In this document: piece after piece, positions 1 to 8,142 of the stretch
Layout of the letters: each line of letters opens with the position of its first letter
Numbering within the stretch: position 1 is the first letter of the stretch
Source: Brevibacterium gallinarum
Lineage (GTDB): Bacteria; Actinomycetota; Actinomycetes; Actinomycetales; Brevibacteriaceae
Assembly: GCF_014836885.1 (NCBI RefSeq)
Contig: NZ_JACSPY010000003.1
Span: 186,001 to 250,000 of the forward strand
DNA length: 64,000 nucleotides
Direction of reading: 5' to 3'
Made by a program: the position numbers and the translations under genes
The notes under the pieces: model-generated
Told to the model about the DNA's origin: nothing
Seen by the model: the letters and a program-made list of their open reading frames with translations, nothing else
Databases searched by the model: none

Positions 1-1
1 T

Positions 2-676
2 CGGCTCGGTGACGAGGTCGTGTTCCTCACCGCCGGCATCGGCATCACCCCGGCACTGTCTCTGCTGCCCGGTTTGGCCGGCCGGCAGGTGCGCATCCTC
101 CACTCCGAACGCAGCCCGGCACCCAGCCGCCTGTGGGAAGAGCTCACCGAACTCGCCGCTGGCATGTCACCGGCACCTGAGCTCATCCGCCGCTGCACCG
201 GCCCGGGCCACGGCGGCTCCCGGCTGGGCGCAGCAGAACTGGCCTCCCACCTCGGGCCCGGCACGAGTCTCGTGATCTGCGGCCCGCCAGCCTTCACTGC
301 TGTGGCGACCGACGCGGCCGCGGCAGCCGGGATCGCCGCCGAGCAGATCCATACCGAGATATTCACGTCGCCTGCCGACATGACTCGCATCGACCTCAGC
401 CGGTACGCACCGGAGGCCGGTGTGCCTGCCACCGTGACCACCGCCTCGGGCACGGTGTTCGACTGGACACCGGAGCAGGGGATGCTGCTCGACGCGCTCG
501 AACGCCGCGACGTCGACGTCGACAGCCTGTGCCGGGCAGGCGCGTGCGGGAAGTGCGCGCTGACCCTGCGCGCAGGCCAGATCGCCTACCCGGTCGAGCC
601 CTCAGCACCACGGGACGCCGATGAGGTGCTCGTGTGCTCGGCGGTGCCGCTCGGGCCGGTCGAGATCGACGTGTGA
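2..676 (+). CDS. Partial NAD(P)H oxidoreductase with C-terminal 2Fe-2S ferredoxin domain
   Basis: The window opens inside this gene, so the N-terminal flavin-binding part is missing. The visible 224 codons begin with a ferredoxin-reductase-type nucleotide-binding half (TAGIGITP near the left edge, ICGPP about 80 residues later). A plant-type 2Fe-2S domain follows, with cluster cysteines in CRAGACGKC and a last Cys in VLVCSA. This order, reductase then ferredoxin, is typical of flavohaemoprotein-like and MOSC-linked oxidoreductases that pass electrons from NAD(P)H to a partner. The partner cannot be told from the sequence. The gene converges on uppS with a single base between the two stop codons, so there is no room for a terminator. 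Confidence 0.8.
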   Translation, partial: RLGDEVVFLTAGIGITPALSLLPGLAGRQVRILHSERSPAPSRLWEELTELAAGMSPAPELIRRCTGPGHGGSRLGAAELASHLGPGTSLVICGPPAFTAVATDAAAAAGIAAEQIHTEIFTSPADMTRIDLSRYAPEAGVPATVTTASGTVFDWTPEQGMLLDALERRDVDVDSLCRAGACGKCALTLRAGQIAYPVEPSAPRDADEVLVCSAVPLGPVEIDV

Positions 677-677
677 G

Positions 678-1451
678 TCATTTCGGGGCGTCGACGGCCG
701 CGCCGAAGCGGCGGTCGCGGCGAGCGTACTCCTCGATGGCGGCCCACAGGGTGCGACGGTCGACGTCGGGCCACAGCACGTCCTGGAAGACCATCTCGGC
801 ATAGGCCGACTGCCACAGCAGGAAGTTCGAGGTCCGCTGCTCACCCGAGGACCGGAGGAACAGGTCCACATCGGGGACCTCGGGGTGGTAGAGCCGGTTG
901 GTCAGAGTCTTCTCGGTGATCTTGCCCGGCTTCGTCTTCCCGGCAGCGACTTCGCGGGTGATGGCGTTGACGGCGTCGACGAGTTCGGAGCGGCCGCCGT
1001 AGTTGACGCAGAACTGCAGCATCAGCCCGGTGTTGTGCTTCGTCATCTCCTCGGCGCGTTCGAGTTCGTCGATGACGGATTTCCACAGCCGACCGCGCCT
1101 GCCCGACCACACGATCCGCACACCGAGTGCGTTGAGCTCATCACGGCGGCGGCGGATGACATCGCGGTTGAAGCCCATGAGGAAGCGCACCTCCTCCGGT
1201 GAGCGCTTCCAGTTCTCGGTTGAGAAGGCGTAGGCCGACAGGTATTTCACGCCGATCTCGATCGCCCCGTGGATGACGTCGAGCAGGGAGGCCTCGCCTG
1301 CGGTGTGGCCGGCCGTGCGCGGCAGCCCGCGCTCATTGGCCCACCGCCCGTTGCCGTCCATGACGATGGCGACGTGGTCGGGGACGAACTTCGCTGGGAT
1401 GGCAGGCGGAACCGCGCCCGAGGGGTGGGCTGGCGGAGCGGGATAGGTCAT
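678..1451 (-). CDS. uppS: Isoprenyl (polyprenyl) diphosphate synthase, UppS family
   Basis: Cytosolic cis-prenyltransferase that adds isopentenyl diphosphate units to make the polyprenyl diphosphate lipid carrier of cell-wall precursors. The family signature is clear: the catalytic Asp and diphosphate loop in VMDGNGRWA near residue 30, AFSTENW about 65 residues further on, and the C-terminal [19 protein letters not shown] region that binds IPP. At 257 residues it has normal family length. Its ATG overlaps the recO stop codon by four bases (ATGA), so the two genes are probably co-transcribed and translationally coupled. The chain length of the product (C50 or C55) cannot be read from sequence. 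In this pathway it depends on the isoprenoid precursors made by Dxs, also in this window. Confidence 0.95.
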   Translation of the reverse strand: MTYPAPPAHPSGAVPPAIPAKFVPDHVAIVMDGNGRWANERGLPRTAGHTAGEASLLDVIHGAIEIGVKYLSAYAFSTENWKRSPEEVRFLMGFNRDVIRRRRDELNALGVRIVWSGRRGRLWKSVIDELERAEEMTKHNTGLMLQFCVNYGGRSELVDAVNAITREVAAGKTKPGKITEKTLTNRLYHPEVPDVDLFLRSSGEQRTSNFLLWQSAYAEMVFQDVLWPDVDRRTLWAAIEEYARRDRRFGAAVDAPK

Positions 1452-2266
1452 GTGGTCTCCACGGAAGCTGACGGTGCCGACGGGTGCGGTGCAGGCTGGA
1501 CGGGGGCCGGCTGGACAGACGTCGGCTGGACGGGGGCCGGCTGGCTGGCGAGCACGGCCAGGGACTTGACTTTGCGCTCAAGGTGCCATTGGACGTAGGT
1601 GACAATGAGGCGGGAGGCCTCTGTCTGCTGATAGACGCTGCTGGCCTCGACGCGCTGCCAATCACGTGACATGAGGGCGGTGAGGTGGTCCATCGTCTCC
1701 GAGCTCGGCAGCGCGGTGCCGTGTGGGCGGCAGGAGTGGCAGACAGCCCCGCCGAGGGCTGGTGAGAATGCGCGGTGCGGGCCGGGTGCTACGCACTGGG
1801 CGCAGTCATCGAGGCTCGGCGCCCAGCCGGCCAGCGACATCGCTCGCAGCAGGTAGGCATCCCGGCTCAGGCCCGGGGCATGCTCACCGTTGCACAGCGA
1901 GCGGATGGCGGCCAGCAGCAGCAGGAACTGGGCGCGGGCCTGCGGTTCGTCCTCGGTCAGGCGGATCGCGGTCTCGGCCATGCCGGTGGCTGCCGCATAC
2001 GTGTCGTAGTCGGACATGATCCCGCGGGCGAAGGGCTCAAGCAGCTCGACCTGGGTGATGATGTCGAGGCTGCGGCCGATGTGGCACTGCACGTCGACGA
2101 ACATGAACGGCTCCAGCCGGGAGCCGAACCGGGATTTGGTGCGCCGGATGCCCTTGGCGACAGCGCGGATGAGGCCGTGGTTGCGGGTGAGGATGATGAC
2201 GATGCGATCAGCCTCGCCGAGCTTGTGCCCGCCGAGGACGATGCCGACATCACGATAGAACCTCAC
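1448..2266 (-). CDS. recO: DNA repair protein RecO
   Basis: RecO works with RecF and RecR to load RecA on gapped DNA. The protein begins with the expected OB-fold strand set ([19 protein letters not shown]). Near residue 155 it carries a four-cysteine zinc site, CAQC and CHSC about 20 residues apart, as in other RecO proteins. The start is GTG, and a GATAAT -10 box lies six bases upstream, which predicts a leaderless mRNA. The C-terminal tail (about residues 245-272) is a low-complexity Pro/Gln/Val stretch built from repeats of QPAPV and QPTSV, encoded by short DNA repeats at about 1488-1550. That tail looks dispensable and is probably variable between strains. recO is followed by uppS with a four-base overlap. 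Confidence 0.93.
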   Translation of the reverse strand: MRFYRDVGIVLGGHKLGEADRIVIILTRNHGLIRAVAKGIRRTKSRFGSRLEPFMFVDVQCHIGRSLDIITQVELLEPFARGIMSDYDTYAAATGMAETAIRLTEDEPQARAQFLLLLAAIRSLCNGEHAPGLSRDAYLLRAMSLAGWAPSLDDCAQCVAPGPHRAFSPALGGAVCHSCRPHGTALPSSETMDHLTALMSRDWQRVEASSVYQQTEASRLIVTYVQWHLERKVKSLAVLASQPAPVQPTSVQPAPVQPAPHPSAPSASVETT

Positions 2267-2272
2267 CAGCCG

Positions 2273-2278
2273 ATTATC
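2273..2278 (-). promoter_or_regulatory. Candidate -10 box for leaderless recO-uppS mRNA
   Basis: GATAAT on the minus strand lies six bases before the GTG of recO. A TATAAT-like box at this distance is typical of leaderless actinobacterial transcripts. No convincing -35 is seen. Confidence 0.45.
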
Positions 2279-2429
2279 TCACTCTCAGCCTGGTGCCCGT
2301 GCGAGGTGCCGGCTGGGCGTGCCGCCGGCACGCACCCCAGCGGTGTCTCTCATCTGCGTCCCAGGATCGTCTCAGTAGCCAGATCTACGATGGGGCCCGA
2401 TCAGTTGTGCGAACACCTGGAGCACTCCG

Positions 2430-2933
2430 ATGATGACCTCTGTTCTCCCCGCTCAAACCCATCAGCCTGTTGCCGCGAATCCCGCCTGCGGAGTCTTCTC
2501 GGCCCTGTCGGCCACCGCATGGATTGCAACCGTCCCCATTGCAGCGGCCACGCTTGCCGTTGTCGCGCAGACATTGGCCTTCCGCCCGGAGTATCCGGGC
2601 CTGAGCAGCGCCTTGGATCTCTACGCGATCGCCTTCGCCGTCGGTGGTCTGGCCGCCGTAGCGTGTGCGGCCACCCTCGGTAGCGCCCTGCGCGGCTGCG
2701 CAAGGGATCGCACGGTCTCGGCGGCTGCAGCCGTGCGCATCGCAGCCCTGGCCGCAGCGGTGACGACCGGCATCGTGGCGCTCATGCTCGTCTCGGCGTT
2801 CTTTGTCCCCGGCGGCGGGCCGCTGTTCGCCCCGGCTCTGCTGTGTCTGACGCTCATCGGCGCGACCCTGACGACAGCGCTGCGCCGCTGGGCGCGCCTG
2901 CTGCATCAACAGTCCGGCTGGGCGCACTCCTGA
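2430..2933 (+). CDS. Small integral membrane protein of unknown function
   Basis: 167 residues, not recognised as any family. Four hydrophobic segments can be seen at about residues 20-50, 60-86, 100-125 and 130-150, separated by short Arg-rich loops (for example LRGCARDR). A four-helix inner-membrane protein is therefore likely. There is no signal peptidase site and no conserved catalytic motif. A TACGAT box at 2386-2391 would give a short leader of about 30 bases carrying CTGGAG before the ATG. The gene stands alone, divergent from recO and convergent with leuA, and is closed by a strong hairpin just after the stop codon. Confidence 0.7.
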   Translation: MMTSVLPAQTHQPVAANPACGVFSALSATAWIATVPIAAATLAVVAQTLAFRPEYPGLSSALDLYAIAFAVGGLAAVACAATLGSALRGCARDRTVSAAAAVRIAALAAAVTTGIVALMLVSAFFVPGGGPLFAPALLCLTLIGATLTTALRRWARLLHQQSGWAHS

Positions 2934-2941
2934 AGACCGAA

Positions 2942-2973
2942 CAGGGCGCTGGGGCGATCGTCCCAGCGCCCTG
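2942..2973. terminator. Bidirectional terminator between the membrane protein gene and leuA
   Basis: Perfect 12-bp inverted repeat (CAGGGCGCTGGG with CCCAGCGCCCTG) around an 8-base loop, centred between two convergent stop codons. Confidence 0.85.
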
Positions 2974-2988
2974 CAGGCTCTCAGCGTG

Positions 2989-4776
2989 TCACTGCTGTCC
3001 GTCGAAGCTCGTTTCGTCTCGCATGTAGCGGTTGATCGCCGAGATGACGGCCTTGAGTGAGGCCTTCGTGATGTTCGGGTGGATGCCGGCACCCCACAGC
3101 ACGCGGTCGCCGATGGCGATCTCGACGTAGGCCGCAGCGGTGGTGTCCGCTCCGGCGCCGATCGCGTGCTCGGTGTAGTCCTGGACTCGCACATCGACGC
3201 CGAAGTTCTCGTTCATGACGTTGACGAGCGCGTTCAGCGGGCCGGTGCCGTGGCCTTCGTAGGAGCGCTCCTGGCCATCGGTCTCCAGGGTGACTTCGAG
3301 GCGCTCGGCGTTCTTGCCAGCGGCATCGTCATCGACGTGGGCCGATTCGGTCCGCAGCGCGGTGACCCGGAAGCGGCCCCAGCTCTTGCTGGCCTCTTCT
3401 GCCGGCAGGTACTCGTCGGAGAAGATCTGCCAGATCTCCGACGCCGGGATCTCGCCGCCGGATTCGCTGTGCTGCTGGACGACCTTGGAGAACTCCACCT
3501 GCATGCGCCGGGGCATGTCCAGGCCGTACTCGCTCTTGAGCAGGTAGGTGACCCCGCCCTTGCCGGACTGGGAGTTCACGCGGATGATCGCCTCATACGT
3601 GCGGCCGAGATCCTTCGGATCAACCGGCAGGTAGGGCATATCCCATTCCATCTCGTCGGTCGGCACGCCGGCCTCTTTGGCCTTCTTCTCCCGGTCGGCG
3701 AAGGCCTTGTTGATCGCGTCCTGGTGCGAACCGGAGAACGAGGTGAACACGAGGTCGCCGCCGTAGGGGTGGCGTTCGTGCACGCCGATCTGGTTGCAGT
3801 ACTCGACAGTGCGGATGACCTCGTCGATGTCGGAGAAGTCGAGTTCGGGATCGACTCCCTGGGAGTACAGGTTCAGTGCGGTGGTGACGAGGTCGAGGTT
3901 GCCGGTGCGCTCGCCGTTGCCGAACAGGCAGCCTTCGATCCGGTCGGCACCGGCCATGATGCCGAGTTCAGCCGCGGCGACTCCGGTGCCGCGGTCGTTG
4001 TGCGGGTGCAGGGAGACGGCGATGTTCTCCCGGTAGGGCACGTGGCGGCAGAACCACTCGATCTGGTCGGCATACGTGTTCGGGGTGCCGCGTTCGACGG
4101 TGGCCGGCAGGTTGACGACGGTTTCGCGGCCGTCGGCCGGCTGCCACATGTCGAGGACGTTGCCGACGATGTCGAGAGCGAACTCCGGTTCGGTGTCGAC
4201 GAAGATCTCCGGTGAGTACTGGTAACCGAAGTCGGCGTCGCCGAGCATCGACTCGGCGTGCTTCATCACAGCCTGGGTGCCGCGCATCGCGATGTCGCGT
4301 GTCTGGTCGTAGCCTTCGCCGTCGAAGCCGAAGACGACCTTGCGGAAGACTGGGGCGGTGGCGTTGTACAGATGCACGGTCGGCTTCTTGGCCCCGACGA
4401 GGCTTTCGACGGTGCGCTCGATGAGATCCTCGCGCGCCTGGGTCAGCACCGAGATGCGCACATCATCGGGGATGGCGTCCTCTTCGATGATCTGGCGGAC
4501 GAAGTCGAAGTCCGGCTGACTGGCAGCCGGGAACCCGACCTCGATCTCCTTGAATCCAAGGCGCACGAGCAGGTCGAACATCGCGCGCTTGCGGTCGGGG
4601 GTCATCGGGTCGATGAGTGCCTGGTTGCCGTCGCGCAGATCGGTCGAGAGCCAGCGCGGGGCCTTCGTGATCCGCTGATCAGGCCAGGTGCGATCGCGCA
4701 TGTCGAGGGAGATGCGGTCGAAGAAGGACTTGTACTTCGCAAATGGCATGGGGGTCGGCTGTTGCAGTTTCGCCAT
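2989..4776 (-). CDS. leuA: 2-Isopropylmalate synthase LeuA
   Basis: First committed enzyme of leucine synthesis: condenses acetyl-CoA with 2-oxoisovalerate. It is 595 residues long, the long actinobacterial type. The catalytic TIM-barrel domain opens with LSTDLRDGNQAL and has the metal-site SLHPHNDRG and the GCLFGNGERTGN loop near residues 260-300. The LeuA dimer regulatory domain occupies the last 130 or so residues and normally gives leucine feedback inhibition. The start is supported by AGAGGA nine bases upstream. An untranslated leader of about 150 bases before it encodes a leucine-rich peptide and contains a long hairpin, so synthesis is probably controlled by attenuation as well as by feedback. 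Confidence 0.97.
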   Translation of the reverse strand: MAKLQQPTPMPFAKYKSFFDRISLDMRDRTWPDQRITKAPRWLSTDLRDGNQALIDPMTPDRKRAMFDLLVRLGFKEIEVGFPAASQPDFDFVRQIIEEDAIPDDVRISVLTQAREDLIERTVESLVGAKKPTVHLYNATAPVFRKVVFGFDGEGYDQTRDIAMRGTQAVMKHAESMLGDADFGYQYSPEIFVDTEPEFALDIVGNVLDMWQPADGRETVVNLPATVERGTPNTYADQIEWFCRHVPYRENIAVSLHPHNDRGTGVAAAELGIMAGADRIEGCLFGNGERTGNLDLVTTALNLYSQGVDPELDFSDIDEVIRTVEYCNQIGVHERHPYGGDLVFTSFSGSHQDAINKAFADREKKAKEAGVPTDEMEWDMPYLPVDPKDLGRTYEAIIRVNSQSGKGGVTYLLKSEYGLDMPRRMQVEFSKVVQQHSESGGEIPASEIWQIFSDEYLPAEEASKSWGRFRVTALRTESAHVDDDAAGKNAERLEVTLETDGQERSYEGHGTGPLNALVNVMNENFGVDVRVQDYTEHAIGAGADTTAAAYVEIAIGDRVLWGAGIHPNITKASLKAVISAINRYMRDETSFDGQQ

Positions 4777-4869
4777 GGTGTTTCATCCTCTGTGGTGTGC
4801 TCAGAGCCCGGGAGTTTCGCAGGTGGGCGAGTGACCCGGCGGGGGTGTCAGCGACCGGCAGCACGGACT

Positions 4870-4908
4870 CCGCGGCGAGGATGCGGCCTGAGTCAGGCCT
4901 CGCCGCGG
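4870..4908 (-). promoter_or_regulatory. Attenuator-type stem in the leuA leader
   Basis: An 11-bp perfect inverted repeat (CCGCGGCGAGG with CCTCGCCGCGG) encloses a second short dyad (GCCTG with CAGGC). Its 5' arm in the RNA overlaps codons 10-13 of the leader peptide and its loop contains the peptide's stop codon, so ribosome position should decide whether it folds. No T-run follows, so whether the block acts on transcription or on translation of leuA is open. Confidence 0.65.
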
Positions 4909-4937
4909 CACGGAAGGAGGAGGATGTGCCTTGCCAT
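4893..4937 (-). CDS. Leucine leader peptide of leuA
   Basis: A 14-residue peptide, MARHILLLPCRGEA, with an Ile codon and three consecutive Leu codons (ATC CTC CTC CTT), followed by TGA inside the attenuator stem. Leader peptides rich in the end product of the pathway are the classical sensor of attenuation, and leuA leaders of this kind are known in Corynebacterium and Streptomyces. The start ATG lies six bases after a TACCAT -10 box, so the mRNA is predicted to be leaderless, as is common for such peptides in actinobacteria. The peptide sits 117 bases upstream of the leuA start codon. Low charge and short length fit a regulatory rather than a functional product. Confidence 0.75.
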   Translation of the reverse strand: MARHILLLPCRGEA

Positions 4938-4943
4938 GCGTCC

Positions 4944-4949
4944 ATGGTA
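4944..4949 (-). promoter_or_regulatory. Candidate -10 box of the leuA leader transcript
   Basis: TACCAT (fits TANNNT) six bases before the leader-peptide ATG at 4937. No good -35 match is visible. Confidence 0.45.
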
Positions 4950-5011
4950 GAGCGCCGCTGCCGGCATCCATACCCGCGTCCGAGGTTTGAGATGCCGGCA
5001 TGTGTGCTGGC

Positions 5012-6304
5012 TCAGTTCGTGAAGTTCGCCGCGGCGCGGGCGATCTTGAAGCCCTTGCCCGACTCCATGTGCGTGCATTCGACGCCGTCCTCGTTCGAGG
5101 TGCAGCGCATCCCGTGGGCTTCGAGGCTCTGGCCGTAGGCAAGCTCCTGAGCCTCACCGCTGCTCGGCGGTGCTTCGGCACAGGAGAACCCGGCACCATC
5201 GGCATTGGCGACGACGACTGAACCCCAGGGATCGACCTTGCAGTTCTCCGGCTTGTCCGCCGGCGGATCGTAGTCGAAGCTGGCGATCGAACAGCGGGCG
5301 CGTTCGTTGCTGATCGTGCACGAGATGTTGCCCGACGGCGTGGTGAAGGCTTCAGCGACCTGTTCACCGGAGGTCTCGGTCGGCTCCTGACTCGCTTCGC
5401 TCGTCGGTTCGGTGGTGTCAGCCGGTGGCGGCGGGGGCGTCTCACCTTGGACGTCGTCGCTGCGGGTGCTGAGGTCCCAGACGATGTAGCCGATGCTGCC
5501 GGCGACGATGAGTGCGGCGAGGATGATCGCAATGATGGCCGGGACCGGCAGACCGCCCTTCTTGCGCGGCGGCTGTGCCGGTGGCTGCGGAAACGAGCCG
5601 GTCGGCATGCCGGGCGGCTGCCCGAATCCGGCGTGCTGCCCGGGACTCGGAGCGCCGTGTCCGGGTGCATATCCTGGTGCCGCTCCGTAGCTCTGCACGG
5701 GGCTGTGGCCCTGGGCCGCAGAGTAACCGGGCGGGGAGGCGGCGTAGCCGGATGCGGTGGCACCGTAGGTCTGCGAGGCGGCCGGGCTGACGACCGGCGG
5801 CTGCGGCGGCGGTGGTGGCGCATCGGACGGCTGGCGAGCCGGCCACACCGAGGGTGCTGCCTGCTGTTCGGCGAATGCCTCATCGGCTTTGGTGGCCTTC
5901 GGCAGGTGATCACGCGGAATGTCCTGTTCCCGGGTGCCGTCGAGCCTGTCGTCGCGGGTCTCTGCAGCGAGTTCGCGCAGCTCTTCGAGGCTGAGCATCT
6001 TCGTCGACTCCGCACTGTCTCCCGTCGCGTCGGCTGGTTCCGTCGCCGGCTGGCCGGCAGGTGCCGTCTGCGGCTGGGAAGGCGCGGCAGGTGTTCCGGT
6101 CACCGGCGGCATCGCGGCGGTGGCACCAGCCTGAGCCTGGCTGCCGGACTGTCCGCGGCTTTCCGAACCGGCGGGGTCGGCAGAGCTGTCGGCGCCCGGC
6201 TTGGGCTGGCCGACGAAGAGCTGGGTCGTCAGCGACTCCTCGGGTTCGGAGTCGGCGCGGCGGCGCGGCTGCGGCCGGTGCGACGGCGGTGGTGGCAGGG
6301 TCAT
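5012..6304 (-). CDS. Membrane-anchored surface protein with DUF6636-like extracellular domain
   Basis: 430 residues in three parts. Residues 1 to about 245 are a cytosolic low-complexity region rich in Pro, Gln, Gly, Ala and Tyr (GYAASPPGYSAAQG-type repeats). A single transmembrane helix follows (VPAIIAIILAALIVAGSIGYIVW) after a PPRKKGG basic stop, giving an inside-to-outside topology. The outer part has a Thr/Glu/Pro linker and then a domain of about 120 residues opening with FTTPSGNISC and holding six Cys (SCTIS, ARCSI, NCKVD, FSCAE, MRCTS, VECTH), probably three disulfides. That domain resembles DUF6636, found on exported actinobacterial proteins of unknown role. GGGAG precedes the ATG. 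It lies just upstream of the leuA leader. Confidence 0.7.
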   Translation of the reverse strand: MTLPPPPSHRPQPRRRADSEPEESLTTQLFVGQPKPGADSSADPAGSESRGQSGSQAQAGATAAMPPVTGTPAAPSQPQTAPAGQPATEPADATGDSAESTKMLSLEELRELAAETRDDRLDGTREQDIPRDHLPKATKADEAFAEQQAAPSVWPARQPSDAPPPPPQPPVVSPAASQTYGATASGYAASPPGYSAAQGHSPVQSYGAAPGYAPGHGAPSPGQHAGFGQPPGMPTGSFPQPPAQPPRKKGGLPVPAIIAIILAALIVAGSIGYIVWDLSTRSDDVQGETPPPPPADTTEPTSEASQEPTETSGEQVAEAFTTPSGNISCTISNERARCSIASFDYDPPADKPENCKVDPWGSVVVANADGAGFSCAEAPPSSGEAQELAYGQSLEAHGMRCTSNEDGVECTHMESGKGFKIARAAANFTN

Positions 6305-6392
6305 AGTGCTCCCAGTTTAGTCTGCTGCCGGTATCCGCATACTCAGGAGGTGACCAGGCGCGCCGGAATCTGCACGGCCTGCTCAAGCATGG

Positions 6393-6398
6393 AATAAT
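6393..6398 (+). promoter_or_regulatory. Candidate -10 box of leaderless L,D-transpeptidase mRNA
   Basis: AATAAT six bases before the ATG at 6405, with no ribosome-binding site in between. Confidence 0.45.
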
Positions 6399-6404
6399 GG
6401 CCGC

Positions 6405-7307
6405 ATGCCCATCGCGCCGAAGACAGTCCTGCCGGCTGCTGTGCTGACAGCGGCCGCACTGCTCGTCTCCGGATGCGGCGCAGTCGGCAGCGCCAACGCG
6501 CAGGCAGCCGCTGAAGGCGCCCCGGTCGCTGCAGAGAGTGTCGGCTCCAGCCTCAGCGCCCCGCAGCTGCAGTCGCCCGGTGACTTCCCGGCCCCTGCCG
6601 TTCAGGAGCCCATCGAGCCGAACGCAGCCGACTCCACACCGGACGGCGAGGCTTCCAGCAGCACCGACGATGACGCTGTCGTACCTGCCGATGACATCGC
6701 TGCCGGCCAGACGTTCCCCACCCTGCCCGGTGTCGGCCCGGAGACCCGCGGCGAGGTGCCCGATACGGCCCGCCAGGTGCTGGTGGCCATCGGCGAGGAC
6801 GCGAAGGACACCCGGAACCAGCTGGTGCTCTACCAGCGTGCTGATGTCGAGGCTGACTGGGAGGCTGTCAAGGTCTTCTCCGCCCACAACGGCCGCAGCG
6901 GGTGGGCCGAAGAGCGCCGCGAGGGCGACGGCACCACCCCGGTCGGCGTCTTCGCGCTCACCGACGCCGGCGGAGCCAAGGCAGACCCGAACTCGAAGCT
7001 GCCCTACACCCAGAATAGCGGCCTGCGCGATGGTGCCGCCCAGGTCTACGGTGAGGACTGGCGCGACGTGTTCGACTATGTCATCGCCATCAACTACAAC
7101 CGCAAGGCCGGCACCGCCCCGACGGACAACACCCGCCCGATGGGCTGGGATGCCGGCGGCAAGATCTGGCTCCACGTCGACCACGACTCCCCCACCCGCG
7201 GCTGCGTGACCGTGCCGACTGATGAGATGCAGTATCTGCTGCAGACCATCGACCCCGAGCTCGATCCGCACATCGTCATGGGTCCTGCCGACCTCCTCGG
7301 CCGGTGA
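6405..7307 (+). CDS. Lipoprotein L,D-transpeptidase (YkuD family)
   Basis: 300 residues. An N-terminal lipoprotein signal (hydrophobic stretch, then lipobox LVSGC at about residue 25) places it on the outer face of the membrane. About 90 residues of acidic, Pro-rich linker follow. The C-terminal domain has the YkuD catalytic motif in HVDHDSPTRGCVTVP, with the nucleophilic Cys after Arg-Gly and the upstream His. The preceding GDGTTPVGVFAL stretch is also typical. Such enzymes make 3-3 peptidoglycan cross-links or attach proteins to the wall. The downstream reductase and mdh genes follow at 12 and 25 bases, so the three may share a transcript although their functions are not obviously linked. 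Confidence 0.85.
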   Translation: MPIAPKTVLPAAVLTAAALLVSGCGAVGSANAQAAAEGAPVAAESVGSSLSAPQLQSPGDFPAPAVQEPIEPNAADSTPDGEASSSTDDDAVVPADDIAAGQTFPTLPGVGPETRGEVPDTARQVLVAIGEDAKDTRNQLVLYQRADVEADWEAVKVFSAHNGRSGWAEERREGDGTTPVGVFALTDAGGAKADPNSKLPYTQNSGLRDGAAQVYGEDWRDVFDYVIAINYNRKAGTAPTDNTRPMGWDAGGKIWLHVDHDSPTRGCVTVPTDEMQYLLQTIDPELDPHIVMGPADLLGR

Positions 7308-7319
7308 GCCAGGCAGCGC

Positions 7320-8117
7320 ATGACGGCACACCCCGGCTTCCCCACCCGCACGACACTGCGCGAGCTCACCCCGACACTCCGGCTGCTGCCCTATGAGCTC
7401 GGCGAGCCGACGCTGACAGCCCTCTACGATTCCGGCCCGCTGAGCGGCCGGCACGGCATGCGCGTGCAGGCGAACATGGTCACCACCCTCGACGGGGCCG
7501 TCACCGGCGCTCACGGCAGCTCCCGGGAGATCTCCTCCCCTGCCGATATGCGGGTGTTCTCGGTGCTGCGGTCCCTTGCCGATGCCGTTGTCGTCGGAGC
7601 CGGCACCGCCCGGGCCGAAGGCTACACCCGGCTGGCCGCCAAACGCGCTCACCTCGCCCAGCGCCGCCGCCGCGGCCAGGCCGACGTGCCCGCGCTCGTC
7701 CTCATCACCGCCTCCGGGCGCATCGACACCAACCGGCTCGATGCCGCCGGCACCTCCGATGTCATCGTCCACACCTCGTGTGCCGATGAGGTGACGCTGG
7801 AGAGGCTGCGCGGCTACTGCGGGGACGGCAATGTCGTCACCCATGCAGACGATGTCACCCCGGCAGCGGTGCTCGCTGACCTCCGCGCCCGAGGCATGCG
7901 CCGGGTGCTGTGCGAAGGCGGGCCCGCCCTGCTCGGGGCCTGGATCCAGGCCGGTGCCATCGACGAACTGTGCCTGACCGTCAGCCCCCTCATCACCGGC
8001 ACCGGCCCGGGCCTGCTCTCCGGGCCGACCTTCGACCCGCCGCTGCGCGCCCGCCCCCTGTCCCAGCTGACCGATGGTTCGACCGCCATCCACCGGCTGC
8101 AGCTGGGGTCCCCCTGA
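7320..8117 (+). CDS. RibD C-terminal-like pyrimidine reductase family protein
   Basis: 265 residues with a dihydrofolate-reductase-like fold of the RibD C-terminal type. Marks are VQANMVTTLDGAVTG near residue 60, SLADAVVVGAGTARAEGY about 40 residues on, and the NADPH-loop RRVLCEGGPALLG near residue 200. In the riboflavin pathway this fold reduces the ribosylamino-pyrimidine intermediate. Here there is no deaminase domain and no other rib gene nearby, so it could be an isolated paralogue reducing some other substrate. Actinobacterial genomes commonly carry such a stand-alone copy. It starts 12 bases after the L,D-transpeptidase stop with only a weak GAGCCAGG ribosome-binding site. Confidence 0.8.
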   Translation: MTAHPGFPTRTTLRELTPTLRLLPYELGEPTLTALYDSGPLSGRHGMRVQANMVTTLDGAVTGAHGSSREISSPADMRVFSVLRSLADAVVVGAGTARAEGYTRLAAKRAHLAQRRRRGQADVPALVLITASGRIDTNRLDAAGTSDVIVHTSCADEVTLERLRGYCGDGNVVTHADDVTPAAVLADLRARGMRRVLCEGGPALLGAWIQAGAIDELCLTVSPLITGTGPGLLSGPTFDPPLRARPLSQLTDGSTAIHRLQLGSP

Positions 8118-8142
8118 TCCACCCCACCGATAGGAGCACATC

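Noticed and set aside
4679..4945. 88-codon frame beginning just upstream of the leuA leader peptide
   Set aside because: It is out of frame with both the leader peptide and leuA, overlaps leuA by about 100 bases and is not leucine-rich.
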